In this document: one piece after another, positions 11,904 to 23,975 of the stretch | How the letters are laid out: each line of letters opens with the position of its first letter | Position numbering within the stretch: position 1 is the first letter of the stretch | NCBI RefSeq assembly: GCF_910592395.1 | Contig: NC_088319.1 | Span: 16,618,001 to 16,682,000, forward strand | Length of the DNA: 64,000 bases | DNA from: Lineus longissimus | Taxonomy: Eukaryota; Nemertea; Pilidiophora; Heteronemertea; Lineidae | Direction of reading: 5' to 3' | Position numbers and translations under genes: made by a program | The notes under the pieces: model-generated | Database searches by the model: none | Told to the model about the DNA's origin: nothing | Seen by the model: only the letters and a program-made list of their open reading frames with translations

Positions 11904-12357
11904 GTCATTAGGTGTCGCCACATTTGATAATCAAAGCCCAAATGAATTCAACCTTATTTGCCGATACCAAACTTGGTCAACTCATCAACAATCTTTCAGT
12001 TGACCAAAACTCACAACTCACGAGTCGACATCAAAGTCGCCAAATGAAATTCCATCAAACATGCAAATCTGGGCAAACAAATATCAAAGTGACCCTTTTG
12101 ACGGGTCCAAAGTATTTGTGGCAGTCCCTTGACTGTGTCATTGGGTAATGCCACATTTGATTATCAGGGATTCGAACAAACTTGTCCCATAATCATAATG
12201 AAATTGGCCAACTCATCACCAATCTCTCCCAACCAAACCTCATGAGCAGACGTCAACTGAGGTTGAGCAGATGACAAAATTCCATCAAACATGCAAATCT
12301 GGGCAAACAAGGTTCAAAGTCACCCCTTTGAAGGGTCCAAAGTGGCCTGTGTGTGAC
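11904..12357. repeat. tandem duplication of about 233 bp
   Basis: Copy 1 starts near 11904 and copy 2 near 12137. Both begin GTCATT..G, continue GCCACATTTGAT, then AACTCATCA.CAATCT, then TTCCATCAAACATGCAAATC, and end GGGTCCAAAGT (12103 and 12333). The middle differs by many substitutions and small indels, so the duplication is old. Confidence 0.9.
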
Positions 12358-13989
12358 CCCCTCATAGGGAGGACCCATATAATTACCTCTTGACAGGTTC
12401 ATTTGGTGATTTCTTACGGGTACGATCCACTTTGTTCGACATCTCTCTGTGGACGCTGAGCTTGACGGATGACACATCCGGTCATTTCACGCAATTACGT
12501 AACACGGCAAAACAAAATCAAACATCGTACTAAACAAATATTCATTCCCGCCGCAATTAGTCGCGGATAATGCCATGGATAAAGGCACGTTTGCCGTAAT
12601 TTATTGCGGGTGAAATTGCTTTGTGTGGAGCTAAATAGATAAAGGGAAATTTCTGGCAGCTCCAAATATACCGAGTTAATTTTCCGTGCTAATCTCACGA
12701 AGATTCGATACCAGCAGACAATAACGACTCTGCGATCCAATTATTCTATTTCTAACACGTAAGCATAGATCATTCCGATAGTGTCGGGTGGAGAAAAGCC
12801 GAAGAAATCGTCAGCGCTTATTTTTAAATGAAAGGAAGCAGAATCGTAGGTGTTTTTGTTGAAATCGTTCTTTCCTGACGGAATCCTTCCACTAAATGAT
12901 AGGCTGAGGTAAAGAAAACCAGGGCTCGACAAACATGGAATTGAGAAGAGTGTGTTTTGTGGAAATGGTAGTTTCGTGTAAGAATCCGATCTCCATGTAA
13001 AATAACAGGTTCAGAAAAATAAAACCTGTGTTTGGAAAACGTAGCAGTTTTCGTATGTCAGCACTTGCAATTAAATTGCAGCTGTCTCAAGTGACAGTAT
13101 ATATTGAAGCATGAAATCCTAAGATTACATGTTTATCAACTTGATATTTTGATTGATTTGGTTTGTGAGTTGTGTATTTTCAATTGTGGTTCACATTTGA
13201 TATCTGATTCTTCCGATGTGGGAAGGGGGGATGCGTTGTATTGAGCTATAGCTTCATTGTCTATCAACACTCTGAAAATAATTGTCTTTTTTCAATTTGA
13301 TACTTTTTGCAGTTGAATTGATTTGGTTTCAACTTGTTGTGCATTTATAGAATGTGAAGTGGGTGTTTGTCCTCAAAGTGCATTGCATCAATACACAATA
13401 TGAGAAATTTCACTGATATTAATACAAAGTGGTTATCTGTAGTTTCTGGAAAGTCGGATAGTCTTGATTTTGAAAAGTTACCAAGCTTTATCAAACTTGG
13501 CTGAGGAAAGAAGATAAGAAAGTAGCAGTGAATAGATTGGAAAACCAACCACAAGCTGATCAGAGAACCAAAGGCAATTTCACACAAAGATAAATCAACT
13601 GATTAAAGTTTGAGAAATCAGACACGAAGTCATATATTCAAGATACATTTGACCCTAATTGGAGATTTAAGTCAATTTTAAGCTGCCGTAACCAATTCAA
13701 AAAACTTACTTTGTTATCACTGATCAGTTGTTAACAAAGTTGAGCAATTTAGTGGATATTGGGTGATTGGTTTAACTATCTATTTGAAAAGGCGTCGCTC
13801 AACTTATTATATTTGTACTTCTTACATCCTTTGGGCAAAAACTGTTGTTGTACCCACAAGGTTGAGGTGATTTAATGTATTAGAGCGAGGCTATAAAGTT
13901 AGATTTTTGCCACTCACATCATATTGAAATCTTTGCGTAGAGCACAAAGGGACATGGGGGACTGCTTTAAAATGTCACAAAACTAATGT

Positions 13990-14600
13990 TGCTGATCAAG
14001 AGCTTTCCAATGAGAGGCCATGTCATTAGGTTTGCTGATGATACATGTACCATCAGAAAGTGCTTATTGAGAGCTTTCCAATGAATGGCCATGTCATTAG
14101 GTCAACTAATGATACATGTACCATCAGAAAGTGCTTATTGAGAGCTTTCCAATGAATGGCCATGTCATTAGGTTTGCTAATGATACATGTACCATCAGAA
14201 AGTGCTTATTGAGAGCTTTCCAATGAATGGCCATGTCATTAGGTTCACTAATGATACATGTACCATCAGAAAATGCTTATTGAGAGCTTTCCAATGAATG
14301 GTCATGTCATTAGGTTTGCTAATGATACATGTACCATCAGAAAGTGTTCATTGAGAGCTTTCCAATGAATGGCCATGTCATTAGGTTTGCTAATGATACA
14401 TGTACCATCAGAAAGTGCTTATTGAGAGCTTTCCAATGAATGGCCATGTCATTAGGTTCACTAATGATACATGTACCATCAGAAAGTGCTTATTGAGAGC
14501 TTTCCAATGAATGGTCATGTAAATATGTTTACTGATGGTACCTCCAGAATGTGTCATTGAGAGCACTCAAATGAATGGTCATGTAATAGGCTCTTGCTTT
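13990..14600. repeat. 71-bp tandem array, about nine copies
   Basis: The landmark AGCTTTCC recurs at 14001, 14072, 14143, 14214, 14285, 14356, 14427 and 14498, always exactly 71 bp apart. A ninth, decayed copy starts near 14562. Each unit carries CCAATGAATGGCCATG, then GTCATTAGG, then GATACATGTACCATCAG. A variable spot after TTAGG alternates between TTTGCT and TCACT/CAACT types (T, C, T, C, T, T, C), hinting at partial 142-bp dimer amplification. Copies are nearly identical apart from a few substitutions, so the array is fairly young. The final copy and the sequence after it are much more diverged. Confidence 0.97.
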
Positions 14601-16754
14601 GTCAGCATAATCAGCCTAAGAAGAGTTGAACATCTCAATCCCTAAGAATACTTAAACAGCGCCTGTAACTGACAGCATCTTGTCGCATGCAACTTCCATC
14701 TCATGCCTTGGTCAAGCAACGCTGGCATGACAAATTGTCTTCTTTGACACTCTGGCCAGGTTTAGCATTTCACGATCGCAGGTCAGCACTCAATCACTTC
14801 CTGTCACACGAAAATCAAATCTGCGGCGCGCTAATCTCGCCAAACGATGAGGTCTTTCTGACCAATCAAGCAGGGTTTAATAGGGTTGCCACGGCGAGGA
14901 AGTAATTCAATTGTTTGGGGAATGAAATTGAGGCTGATGTCATAATCGTGTCAGGACGCAAGAAGATTGCATCCTGGGTATATTGCTTTGCAGACGCAAT
15001 AACATCAACAGCAATTATTGAACTTTTTCTGCCTGATGTTTATTGCTAGGGTCTCATCTTCAGCCTTAGCAAATTGCATGAGGTGCGATTGCTTGTTTTT
15101 TTATCTGACAGAGATGGATCCTCCTGACTTCGAGGGCGAAAAGAAAATTCATCACTCGGGATCTATTACTAACGTCCGACTAACACTGACTCAGTCTTCA
15201 CCTTATTTCGTAACCTCTGGAGCATAAAATGACAAAACGATGTAAATTTCATGTCATCCGGCTGCGCCAGAAGTGACAGAATCTACAACTTACGTCATTC
15301 CGCCATGCGCCAGATCGTCAAAACTTCCTCAACTCTAATTAAACTGATCAGAAGGTACAAGGAATTTCAGCACACGATGATGGGAACATCTTGTACATTT
15401 TCCATGTTAAATTGTCAAATGTACAGGTTTGTCTAGCTAACTCTTGTCGGAATCAGCAGTTTTGGTGAGTAACCTCTACCCACCCTATCCATCATCTGTA
15501 CTCTGGTCCTTAATTTAGATCATCCCAATGGCGCAATCCACACAGCACGATTTCAATCTCAATCGCGCGGGGCAACGCAGGTCGGTGAAATGATCACAAT
15601 GGAAAATGAAAACGAAAATCTCCCAAGGATTAAGTGATTAAAGATAAGTCAACTCTGACGTATCATGCGATTTCGGATTTCAAAAGTTATGAATATAAAT
15701 CTGTCAGAAGTCATAGTTAAATCTCTTTTAAACCCGATTATTAATTCACTCTATTCCAGTCTAACCTGAGGCAAGTTTAGATGCATTCTCGACAAGATTG
15801 TTCAGTGAAATACAGTCTTTTCAAAAAATTAAATTTTTTTTTTCTGATGTTCAAAACAACTTGTATCAAATTATGTTCATAAATATATACATCGTTTTAT
15901 ATCTTATCCACAGTAAGGCACTTTAAAACTCACAAAATATGGATTGTTTGGAAGACCAAACCAGCCTAACTGGACCTAAAATCATGCATCACGTACACCG
16001 AGTTTTATATGCAATCCACAATCAACAACTTTTCAAAACAAAACATCTGCAACTGACACGGTCGCCAGATTCTTTGAAACAGTAGAAACCTTGTTGAGTT
16101 TGACTTTCATCTCTTTGATCCCAGTCGCAGCGATCAAGTGATCAGTATCACGGCGTTCATATCATTTCCTCTGATTTCGAGCCAGCAAATTAGAGTATTG
16201 GATCATCGGGTTCTGCGTGTGTCTGTTCGTCTGTGATGCTGAACGTTGATCGGAGAACACGAAGCATTTTCTCGACACACGTCAGACTGTGAAAACTATC
16301 AATATATTCTAACATGATGAGCAGTAAAGCTCTGTCGCTTGCGACTAGATGCCAATGTAAAGCCAGTGTTTACATCAGGTCAAATCAAGATACCCTAATA
16401 TAAGGGAAGGAAACCCACAGTGATACATACGTGCTAGTCCCCAAATAAGTAGGACACCACTTCAGCTTAGGAAATGTTTTCCCTTCCTCTAATCACGAAA
16501 ATGAAAGAAGAGAGATCTAATGACAAACCGCAGGACAAGTACTCATCTTGTACAATGCAATAAATCCATTAACTTCAAAGGAAAATGTTCATCTTTCTAC
16601 CTATGAAAACGAATGGGAACAATTGGTCAAGAGCGTTGAAACAACCATCAAAGATGACCACATCCGCTGCAGGCAAAAAATGTAAGTGAATTAACACCAG
16701 ATCAAAAGGAAATGCGAATGTCGAACTCTTCATCTCCTTAACCAATTTTCTCAA

Positions 16755-16970
16755 ACACTCTCGACTTGGTACGAACGTCCGCTACATTGAACTAACGCCC
16801 CCGTCAAGAGGAGACGCACGGACTCTCGCCGATATCCCATAAGCCCATTTAATCCGAGTTCTCGCATCGTCGGGCGCAAGGCGCTGGGCGCTAACGGAGC
16901 GTCAAAATCCCATCTTTTTCAGGATTCGTAAATCGGCGGAAGGCGAGCTTGGACAATACCGTTGGTTTCA
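16755..16970. promoter_or_regulatory. CpG-rich patch in intron 2
   Basis: About 24 CpG by hand count in just over 200 bp, including CGTCGGGCGCAAGGCGCTGG. This is the densest CpG patch I noticed within the introns. No coding frame explains it. It is a candidate enhancer or alternative promoter about 2.8 kb downstream of exon 2. Confidence 0.4.
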
Positions 16971-18696
16971 AGAGTGTCGAGGATCTCTCCTGAGTATTCA
17001 GACGTAATTAATAGGAAATTTATTGGCGTCAGTTGAGAATTAAATTTCTTCAGTGACCTTGTCATATCTGATATTGAAGGTCAAGAGTTAAGCCTTGTCG
17101 CAGGCGCAATCATGCTAGAAAATTACAATGATATAATGAAAACATGGAAGGATTTACCAAATCTTGGCCATTTTGGAGATTCTGATGAGAGAGTAGCCTT
17201 CTTTTGCCAGCCCAGATGACACTTTTAATGGTCTTAGCCAGATTTCAAAAGTAAGGATCGTTTCATAAAATTTGCTTTTAAGAACTTCTTATCCATAAGC
17301 TTTGAAGTCACAAGAAAGCTGAAACTGAAGAAAATGATGATGGACAGGAAACGCTTGTTTTCGATAAAAGGTTGTTTCAAAGCTTCAAAAGAACTTGATC
17401 TCTATAACTTTAAGTGCTCAATTTGATAAACCTTTGTAACAACCAGACCTCTCATAGCTTCAAGTGCACGACGGAACAAATTTCATATCTCTTTCTCAAA
17501 TAGTTTTTACAAATATGACAAAGTAGTTTGCCAGTAGGGGGTTAACCTATTTCCTCTTTGCCTCAGTATCTACGCCAGCATGAAATAAACAGAATGGAAT
17601 TTCCACCGCATCTTGTAAACCGAGATTAAAATGAACGCAATCTTTTTCATTTCCCCCTCAATGTTTCACGATGCATTATTGAATTTTGATTCAAAAATCG
17701 GATTTAGAGCAAAGAAGTTTAAAATGGCCCCGGGGAGCAATATTCATTCTTTTACGTCATGGTTTATAATTCGGTGAGAAAAAGCCGCCACAGTCTGCAT
17801 CTAGTAGCTTTTATAAGAGCTAAGCTACTGACGGCACGGTTCACGTCTTTTGTAATAGATTTGGAATAAATCGCGAAAGTGTGCCATACTCAATTGCAAT
17901 TTGATTGGTTGATTCAGATATCCACGGAGACGATTGATCTAATTTTTCTTGGCGAAGAACGTGATGAAGAATATTAAGACGGAATTTCAATCTGCATCCA
18001 CTATTTCAAGTCTATTTCATTTCAACTTGAGTCAAGATGAATGTGTATTATCTACACTAAAATGTACAAGGGCTCGGACTAAAATTGGATCAGACTCATT
18101 AAAGAATTCGATTCAATTCAACTAGACACACTGTTATCATAGACTCACCACAGAAGTCTTAATGCAAGTTAGCTCAACTTAATCATGCCATCTGTAACAT
18201 CACCATCATGTCCGCTCAGCGCCAAGAAATCTCCCAACAAAGATGCTTTGTTATCGCAAATAGCATCCGCAGTTGGGACCTTACAGATGACTCAGACCAA
18301 GTCAGTCCAGGATTAGGTTTTAGCACTACAATACCAATGAGAATAATTGATGCTCCCTGCTGTTGTGGGACCACTAATGTGGCAAATGCCGAGATGAAGT
18401 CTATAGTCAATGCATCGAGTTTGCTAACTGATTTTCACACCATCTCTACTGGGGCATTGTTCATATTAAGTTGACGGACAGGTGCACGAATCATATTCGG
18501 ACCCTTTGACCCAATCATGAAGAGCAGAAAATCCATTTACCACATTAAGAATGTGTGACTTCATGGTATAATGCAATTAACATCAGCCTGAAATGCAATT
18601 TTGCTTTGTGAAGGTGGAACTTGCCAAGGCAAATGGGTAAAGGTCTTACTGTGGTTAAGGCAATACTCTTGGATGCGATACCGTGAATGCCAATGG

Positions 18697-18990
18697 TCCC
18701 ACATGGACTGTCCAGTGCCCATAGTCTCCTCAAAGTCCCAAGAGAGCTTGGTATCTGGACTGGCCATATGATGCTGACAGGCTGAATGTCTGAACGTGAC
18801 ACTTGAATGACAAGCATCCATTCGCATTCAATGGACAGAGTTCAATATGGCCCCTGGTCATTCAGCATGGTCCTCATGGACTGGGGCTTTATTGATAGGA
18901 GCAGATCATCTTGTCCCTGAAGAACTGCTCTTATAGGACTGACCATATGGATACGTCAAGGATGGATGTCTGAACGTGACTTTGCACAGA
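18697..18990. repeat. direct duplication with a period of about 180 bp
   Basis: GGACTG.CCATATG (about 18757 and 18937) followed by GGATG/GCTGA and ATGTCTGAACGTGAC (18786 and 18966) recur about 180 bp apart. CATGGACTG near 18702 and 18877 extends the similarity to the left. The copies are clearly diverged. Confidence 0.7.
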
Positions 18991-19744
18991 CATGGTCCAT
19001 TATTAGACTAAGCGGTATGGGACGTCTAAGGTATTAGTGCACCTGCCTCAGTCCTCGAGGGATAGATAAGCATGATCATGGGTTATGATAGACAAAAATC
19101 GTCGAACAGATAATGATCTGTGACTCTGACTGCATTCATCTACAACCCAAGTCACACATATCAGTAACGAAGAACCAATGGTATGATTTTCGCCTTGAAT
19201 TTGAACACTTCATGACCATCGGTTCTACAGATCAGAGGGAACTCAGTTTAACTCTGGAGGAAAGACTGATGACCACACTATGGCTTCCATTGGAGTAAAA
19301 CTGAAAGATCAAATCAATTGCACACTTCTCTCTCCCTACTCCCATATCCAGCGAGAAGCGCAACAGTGATAAAATGGAGTCCATTTGGGTAAACACTCGA
19401 GCCGAACACAGAGTAAATACTCAGCACGGTTTGAGGACAGCCTCTTCAGACATTGAGCATGTTCACTGGATCAGATATCGTAAAAATGGCAAGAGCCTGG
19501 CGTCGGAATATGCCAGCGGTCTTGTCAGCGGCCTACTCGATCAGAAGTCTGGTGTAAATATGTTATGGAACTTTATTCATATTGATATTCAGGGTGCCCA
19601 GCTGCTCGTTTACATGCAGTTCATTGGTCTGGCATGCCTTCCAAAATCTGAGCTGAGGTCGCGTGAGACTGGAAGACTAGCAAAGACATGAACGGTTCCT
19701 AATCCAAAGTCAACCACAAGAAGTCAAACCTCAATATAACTTAC

Positions 19745-19809
19745 CCCTTTATTCTGTGGGTACGTCTGCCAGTCGAGGCTCTCCTCTTTCGTTGTGTCCA
19801 GCAGTACCA
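19745..19809 (-). CDS. Eph receptor tyrosine kinase, coding exon 2 (65 nt, start of ligand-binding domain)
   Basis: A 65-nt exon completing codon 30 and encoding residues 31-51. With exon 1 it reads N-E-V-V-L-L-D-T-T, then E-E-S-L-D-W-Q-T-Y-P near its end, the signature first strand of the Eph ligand-binding domain (vertebrate form: E-V-x-L-L-D-T ... G-W-x-x-Y-P). Length and phases (1 in, 0 out) equal the 65-nt second exon of vertebrate Eph genes, recalled from family knowledge. The acceptor has a long pyrimidine tract ending TTTTTACAG (AG at 19810-19811). The donor is GGG|GTAAGTT (GT at 19743-19744). The exon is isolated, 42.9 kb from exon 1 and 15.1 kb from exon 3, and is far too short to stand out as an ORF. 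The match of motif, splice sites and phase to both flanking exons makes a chance hit very unlikely. Confidence 0.93.
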
Positions 19810-19859
19810 CTGTAAAAAGAAAGGAGAAACATGAGACATTCTGAAAGGTCAATGGGAAA

Positions 19860-19896
19860 ATGGCGGCCATTTTGGAGTCTGGCAGCCATCTTTGAT
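19860..19896 (+). repeat. dispersed GCCATTTT/GCCATCTT repeat, copy 2
   Basis: Reads GGCGGCCATTTTGGA, then GGCAGCCATCTTTGA, the same pair of half units as at 2919. It lies only about 50 bp upstream, in the direction of transcription, of the exon 2 acceptor, so it sits in intron 1 next to the splice site. Confidence 0.75.
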
Positions 19897-20961
19897 GTAA
19901 GGGAGATTAAAGGGGGCCCAAAGCTTTTCAGAAAAACTGCAAGTTTCAGGATAAAAACCAAGAAGAAAACCTTGACGTCTTAAACATTGTTAAAGAGGAC
20001 TTTCTGACAGACACAGCCATCAATATCGCTGAAGCCTGACATCTTCAATGACAAGCAAGTACAAATTTCAATCTGTCGGTATTAGTTAACCATGATTAAA
20101 ATCAATACAAGTTAAGCTTGATCAATCTCATCAGGGCTTGGCAAAGCCTCTGGTATTAGAGTGCCAATAGGGCTAATTTAATTGCTTTGAGGATGAGTGA
20201 CACTTGGAGAGATCTTGAGTCGAAGTTGGAGAAAGAAGTGGTTTGAGGAAAAGCAGACGATCTAGTTTTCAGACAGCTGTAGAACTTCTGAGATTGCTAC
20301 AAACCGTTTAGTTACTTTCTCTTAACCATCTTCGCTTATCGGTCACTTCGAGAACCAACACTGATCCTAGAATACCACAATCCAATGCAAATCTGTAGGA
20401 GGTCCCCAATATAAATGATTTGAATTTACTACTCCGGGGCAAGAGAAAACTAGAGGGGCCATTACATTCCATACACCTTATCATGCTGAAGCAAGTGGAA
20501 TATATCTTGTTAAATTCATGACCCCTGCACCCGATTCCGATTTGTACTCATTCGGTGTTCATCCCTTGACTATCATTAATCCTTCCTCTGGATGCAGATC
20601 AGCGGAGATATCAGTGCAGTAGGACTACCGAATCTGAATATCACAAACAAATTATGATTTGTGACACCATAAAATGTGAAAGGATAATCATCTTGTCACG
20701 TTAATGGTAATTTATAGTAATGGTAATGCGGACTTGATGTCAAAAGGTCAGCTTTATGAGGCATGTGGTATATTGCCAATAATCTATCATGTCCTGCTTG
20801 TACCATTAGCTGGCTGTAGTATGTCCAAGGTATGTTGGTTGAACTATCTATATGTGGCCAACTATGTCTCAGTGATGTCACTGGCATCACTCCGGAACAG
20901 GGAAACTATGTGTTGTGCGTAGAGGCAAATGTATTGTAGTCCGGTCCTGTATGGGTTGAAG

Positions 20962-21165
20962 GCAACAACTGAGCTTCTTTTTGCATGGTTTCAAGATCAC
21001 ATCAATCCTGAGCTTCTTTTGCTTGTGTTCAAGTTAACATCAACCCTGAGCTTCTTTTGCTTGTGTTCAAGGCCACATCAATCCTGAGCTTCTTTTGCTT
21101 GTGTTCAAGTTAACATCAACCCTGAGCTTCTTTTTGCTTGTGTTCATGGCCAGCAATCTTCTAGA
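20962..21165. repeat. 38-bp tandem array, five copies plus a decayed sixth
   Basis: CTGAGCTTCTTTT recurs at 20969, 21008, 21046, 21084 and 21122. Units are alternately followed by GTTAACATCAACC and GGCCACATCAATC, so the real period is a 76-bp dimer. A decayed sixth unit (AGCGTCTTTTTCCTGTCTTC) follows near 21164. Confidence 0.95.
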
Positions 21166-21583
21166 GCGTCTTTTTCCTGTCTTCAAGGCACTCTTAAGTT
21201 TTCCTTTGCATAACATAAAGGCACAAACAGAGTAAATCTTTGCACCCAATCATGCAATAGACTAAAAGGTAAACATGGAAACCTTTAAAAAAACGCCTTG
21301 GCATTTTCCATACGCTTGATACATGATCGCAAGTCATCACGTCTTAAATCTAATTTCCTCAACATTCCATCAGTTCCTCGAGGATTTACCATAGGAAAGT
21401 CAGACAACAACCTTAGTGCTTTAGGCAAGTGTTTAAATTGAAATTTATCGCGGATACGACCTTGGCTTTCAAGGGTATAGTCGTGCTGGATGAAAGGCAA
21501 GATGGTGTTGGTGTCATCCGAAGCGTGGTTCATGGTGGAAGGCCAGATGCTGCCTTTTGTGGTTGCTAATATGATTTCATATG

Positions 21584-21608
21584 TGAGAGAGAGAAAGAGA
21601 GAGGGAGA
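21584..21608. repeat. imperfect (GA)n tract
   Basis: Reads GAGAGAGAGAAAGAGAGAGG, then GAGA. It lies about 400 bp right of the 38-bp array. GAGA-factor binding is possible but cannot be judged from sequence. Confidence 0.9.
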
Positions 21609-23788
21609 ACTACATGTAGTTCAGGAGGACATATGCTGTAAAGTCTGTTTACTTTCTTCTTGAAGAAGATGCGTGTTTATGAATTCTACTAAGAGTTTTT
21701 TTGTGAAATGTGACTTCAGTGAAACTACATCATTCGCATACATGAATTTTGTATTAAAATTTATGAAGCTATGGTCTGCTGTGGGCTAGCGTTCAAACAC
21801 TGGGTGTTGCAGCTGTTAGGAATGTCTAGAACAATTGACTCCATTGGATGGATCATTTCATGTGTAGCTGGCTTGAAGCACAAGGGCTTGTTCTATGCTG
21901 ATAACGTGCTTAGTATATGAGTAAATGTATTGACTGGGATTGGGTGGAATAGGTCTCTATCGAATCTGTAGGGTCTACAGCTGCATCATATCAATGGTAT
22001 ACGACTTTAATGAAACTTTCTAATCAATGAAATCGTTTATGGCAGTAATTTATCTGACAATGTAGAATGCAACAAAATGGGTCTGAAGGTCTGCATATCA
22101 ACTCATGGCTTTGTTGATGCTCAGTTCTCAACTCCATATTGGTAACATAGATGAGGTTGTTTAGGTTTGAGTTCAATGAATGTTATCCGGCAACAACTGT
22201 GGTGGTGCATGAAGCCCCCCATTAATACGAAATGAGACGAATTGGTTCCTTTTCGACCAGTTCTCAATGAGGACCGATCTCTAGCAGAAGATGGTCAAGA
22301 TTGAAACAACAACAAAATGAAAAATACAAACACAACGCCTGCATTTACCAGACAAATGAAAAACTACCAAGGTGATGGATACTGGCAACAGGAATGTCTA
22401 CTGAGACATTCTGAAGCCAAGTATGTTTATTATACACAGAACCGCCTTGCAAATTAGCTGGAAATACGAAATTCTGCAGAACAACTAAACAATGGGAGAC
22501 CACCCTTGATGAGAGTGCCACTCAAGACGTTGGACCCCAATTAGCTCGGTTCTTGGACTACCTTCCCCTGCGAGCAACGCTAGGCTAATGCACTAACTAG
22601 CTTTGCGATAATGTTCAAAATACCACGGGGTAATGAAATACGGAAGTGGTGGAATTGGAATGTAACAACGTAGTCAGGTGAAGACAGGACAAGCATTTGT
22701 GAGGAGGTACTTTTCCAAAGGTCGTACACTTTTCAAGCTAGTGGGCTTTTTAAGTAGACCAGGCCCACTCATTTTGTATTCACACTGTATCATGCAAAAA
22801 CATCCTTCATACCAAAAGTGACACATCATGGAATAAAATGCATAAGGATATCCCACAAACATGGGGCAAAACAAGACAAGCATCTAGGGAATCTTCGGAT
22901 GACACACTGTTCTCGCCAGAACGCTACGATGTACTCTTACTAAGCCCTACACCCCATAAATCATCATCTTAACCCAAGAAGATAAGGAAAGTCATCATCC
23001 GAAGATACATGCCGATCGGCCTACCAATTCGCTAAAATCCTCTGCCACAAGACAAAGGAAGTCCACGCGATATTTGCAGGAGTCATCATCATCCTGGGAG
23101 CGATAGCCATCATCGTTAGAAAGCAATATTTCATTCTTAGTGTTTGCATTGATGACATTACAAGATTCCCAGCGATTTCCGCGCTTGTGTTTCCGCTTTG
23201 TCACATGGAAGACAAAGGCGGTTACGGAAGCTGATTAGAAAGTCATCTTTCACTGTCACTCGGCAGGATCGTACACCGACATCTCGACATATGTGGATTG
23301 CATAACTTGATACGGTAAACCACAACAATTTACCCTTCTACTCGATGAGCTGAAACCTGCCTTTTCTGGATTCATTTTTGTTGCTTCTACAAATTCAATG
23401 GACACCGTTTAGACATTTACACAATTGGAAGAGACACACAGATAATGAAGAAGGCCATCGCAAACATCACCAGAAAGACATTGTCTATGTTTGCACGGAC
23501 AGAATCCATCCAGACATCCTTCGCCAGGATATCCTCTGTAGGTCTTGCTGATTCATAGCCGAGTCGATGACAACATAACTCGGCAAGGCAGATCATCTTG
23601 ATTGCAGGAAATGGTCATAATCATGAAAACAACGATCATGGCCATTACGCCGACTGTTTGCCCAGTGTCCGAGCAAGATGATTTACTGAACAGAAACATG
23701 ACCAATAGTCATGTTTGATGTCCATTAAGTTGATGCACGTTTTCTGCCTTAACATCCGGTTTTGCTGCAGCTATGTGGAACAGGAGAT

Positions 23789-23975
23789 GTTGGTTGACCA
23801 TTCCAATTCATCTGTTCTTCCTGATGTTATGTTTGATGGCCATCACTGCTCACAGCAGCACCAGAAAGGATCTGCTACTACTGTTGGTTGGTTCCCATTC
23901 ATCTGTTCTTCCTGATGTTATTTCTTGAACCAACTACGAAAAGCAGCACCAGAAGGTTACTGTTGGGAACACAAT
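23789..23975. repeat. tandem duplication of about 90 bp
   Basis: TGTTGGTTG (23789 and 23882), TCTGTTCTTCCTGATGTTAT (23811 and 23902) and AGCAGCACCAGAA (23854 and 23942) recur in order at offsets of 93, 91 and 88 bp. The shared 20-bp block is identical, so this duplication is younger than most others here. Confidence 0.85.

Larger units (their letters stand above)
4692..19744 (-). other. Eph intron 2 (15,053 bp)
   Basis: Lies between the exon 2 donor and the exon 3 acceptor. It carries most of the tandem repeats of the window (7.2-8.2, 11.9-12.4, 14.0-14.6 and 18.7-19.0 kb) and two CpG-rich patches (10.67-10.96 and 16.76-16.97 kb), listed separately. I see no gene, tRNA or transposase in it. 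The stretches 4.8-7.1, 8.3-10.6, 12.4-13.9, 14.7-16.7, 17.0-18.6 and 19.0-19.7 kb hold nothing I can name apart from one stem-loop (5782-5802) and one (AC)n tract (8223-8240). Confidence 0.9.

Noticed and set aside
13990-14600. CRISPR-like array of direct repeats
   Set aside because: There are no unique spacers: the whole 71-bp unit is repeated. The host is an animal nuclear genome.
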